This document shows, one piece after another, positions 63,061-64,000 of a DNA stretch of 64,000 bases. A model generated the notes under the pieces. That model ran no database searches. It saw only the letters and a list, made by a program, of their open reading frames with translations, and was not told the DNA's origin. Positions within the stretch are counted from its first letter, which is position 1, and the number at the start of each line of letters is the position of its first letter. Made by a program: the position numbers and the translations under genes. The stretch comes from Pullulanibacillus camelliae (GTDB lineage Bacteria; Bacillota; Bacilli; Bacillales; Sporolactobacillaceae), in the NCBI RefSeq assembly GCF_014642655.1, contig NZ_BMIR01000006.1:1-64000 (forward strand), in the 5' to 3' direction.

Positions 63061-64000
63061 ATGGCAAGGCGATCCCAATCTAGTCTATCGGTTGAGCCAA
63101 CAAAGCTGAAGCTCCCTAAACAAAAGAAAAAGCTTACTAAAAAGGATATGGCCGGTTATTTATTTTCAGCGCCCCTTATTGTCGGCATTGTAGGATTTGC
63201 TTTATATCCAATGATTGCGGCATTAATCATGAGCTTCAAAAAATCAGGTGGGCTTCTTGGAAAAGCGTGGGTAGGCTTTCAGAATTATTCCTATGTCTTG
63301 ACAGATAAGGCCTTCTGGCAAGCGATCTATAATACTTTTTATATGGGGATCTTATCGGTCATATTGGGTGTGATTCTGTCTTTTATTTTGGCTAGTCTCA
63401 TCTATAATGCGAGACCTAGGTGGAGAAATTTTTTCAAAGGGATTTACTTTTTACCGAACGTTGTTTCGCTTGTAGCGACGAGCATTTTATTTACCTTTTT
63501 ATTTTATCCCAGTCATGAAGGATTGCTCAATTATGTTTTAGGCTGGTTTGGTGTTAAACCTTTGGGCTGGTTTTCTGATCCAAGCTTTTCTAGAGTGAGC
63601 ATCGTGCTTATGACATTATGGGGAATGCTGGGTTATAATACCATTATTTTTCTTGCAGCCTTAACAAGTGTGCCTAGAGATTTATATGAAGCGGCTGAGG
63701 TGGATGGTGCCTCTTGGTTTCATAAATGGTGGTATATCACGATTCCCTATCTTCGTTCGATCATTATGTTCATGGTAATCATAGGGACGATTAATGGCAT
63801 GAAGCGCTTTACAGATGTCTGGTTGATTGGCGGTACGGCGGGGAACCCTGCTGGAACATTAATGACGGGAGTCCTTTATATCTATCGAAATGGCTTTCTT
63901 GCCAATCAAATGGGAATTGCCACTGCTGCGTCCTATATTCTTTTTATCATCATTTTAATCTTAACCATTCTCATGATGCGCTTTAATAGAAAAAGCAATT
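63061..64000 (+). CDS. Sugar ABC transporter permease, MalF/UgpA type (3' end outside window)
   Basis: At least 313 residues, open to the right edge. A basic N-terminus with many Lys is followed by helices from residue 38 on (YLFSAPLIVGIVGFALYPMIAALIMSF). The EAA loop that contacts the ATPase reads YEAAEVDGASWFHKWWYITIPYL (about residues 217-239). It is one permease half of a CUT1 importer. The RBS is GAGGAAGGGTG. No substrate-binding protein gene lies between it and the ROK regulator; it may be downstream. Confidence 0.93.
   Translation, partial: MARRSQSSLSVEPTKLKLPKQKKKLTKKDMAGYLFSAPLIVGIVGFALYPMIAALIMSFKKSGGLLGKAWVGFQNYSYVLTDKAFWQAIYNTFYMGILSVILGVILSFILASLIYNARPRWRNFFKGIYFLPNVVSLVATSILFTFLFYPSHEGLLNYVLGWFGVKPLGWFSDPSFSRVSIVLMTLWGMLGYNTIIFLAALTSVPRDLYEAAEVDGASWFHKWWYITIPYLRSIIMFMVIIGTINGMKRFTDVWLIGGTAGNPAGTLMTGVLYIYRNGFLANQMGIATAASYILFIIILILTILMMRFNRKSN

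Noticed and set aside
1-64000. CRISPR arrays, tRNA or rRNA genes, prophage modules
   Set aside because: I looked for regularly spaced direct repeats, cloverleaf-ending CCA genes, rRNA signatures and phage structural genes and found none.

Overview
The window is a stretch of chromosome from an endospore-forming member of the Bacillales (Firmicutes). The evidence is spoIVB, spo0A, spoIIM, fur and xerD in Bacillus-like order, Spo0A boxes, AGGAGG-type ribosome binding sites with TTG/GTG starts, T-rich intrinsic terminators and a gene order close to the Bacillus subtilis dxs-recN-spo0A-bkd-yqj-fur-xerD-drm region. The genus cannot be fixed from the sequence. The large OLE RNA next to oapA points to the extremophilic or anaerobic Firmicutes that carry it.

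Layout. 1-5.9 kb: promoter, OLE RNA, oapA, dxs, tlyA, recN; the argR/ahrC gene that usually separates tlyA and recN is absent. 6-8.8 kb: spoIVB and spo0A with three 0A boxes. 9-11.4 kb: a small unknown gene and a marR-MFS efflux pair with a palindromic operator. 11.4-11.8 kb: a composite intergenic repeat. 11.9-13.2 kb: mscS and yqzF on the minus strand. 13.5-21.7 kb: branched-chain keto-acid catabolism, with the sigma-54 activator BkdR, a -24/-12 promoter, bcd, lpdV, bkdAA, bkdAB and bkdB; ptb and buk are missing. 21.9-26.4 kb: brxB, an L,D-transpeptidase, a 32-aa Prli42-like gene, a peptidase-T-like gene and dinB. 26.5-29.9 kb: a MoxR/DUF58/DUF4129 operon. 30-31.1 kb: a decayed IS3-family element inserted in an older inverted repeat. 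31.2-39.6 kb: pssA, rnz, namA, gdpD, a rocB/yqjN pseudogene, yqjP, yqjQ and an ECF sigma/anti-sigma pair. 39.6-45.7 kb: repeats, small membrane and thioredoxin genes, an MFS pseudogene, an HMG-CoA-lyase-like gene lacking its catalytic Arg, and a divergent EPSP synthase. 45.9-50.2 kb: yqkF, two isochorismatase-fold hydrolases, nudF and a frameshifted EndoQ-type gene. 50.3-54.9 kb: spoIIM, fur with two PerR boxes, yqzK, xerD, deoB and punA. After punA the conserved order breaks at repeats and an IS1182-type remnant. 56.1-64 kb: GNAT, quinone oxidoreductase, YdcF-like, another composite repeat, a ProC/ComER-like gene, a small TPR-like protein, a ROK regulator and a sugar ABC permease running off the end.

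The most notable elements are the OLE RNA/OapA system, which is known but rare and mechanistically unresolved; a family of dispersed composite intergenic repeats with a foldable core; the hidden Prli42-like micro-gene; tandem PerR boxes at fur; and several lineage-specific losses and decays (argR, ptb/buk, rocB, an MFS gene and EndoQ).

All calls are from reading the sequence. No database search was run.
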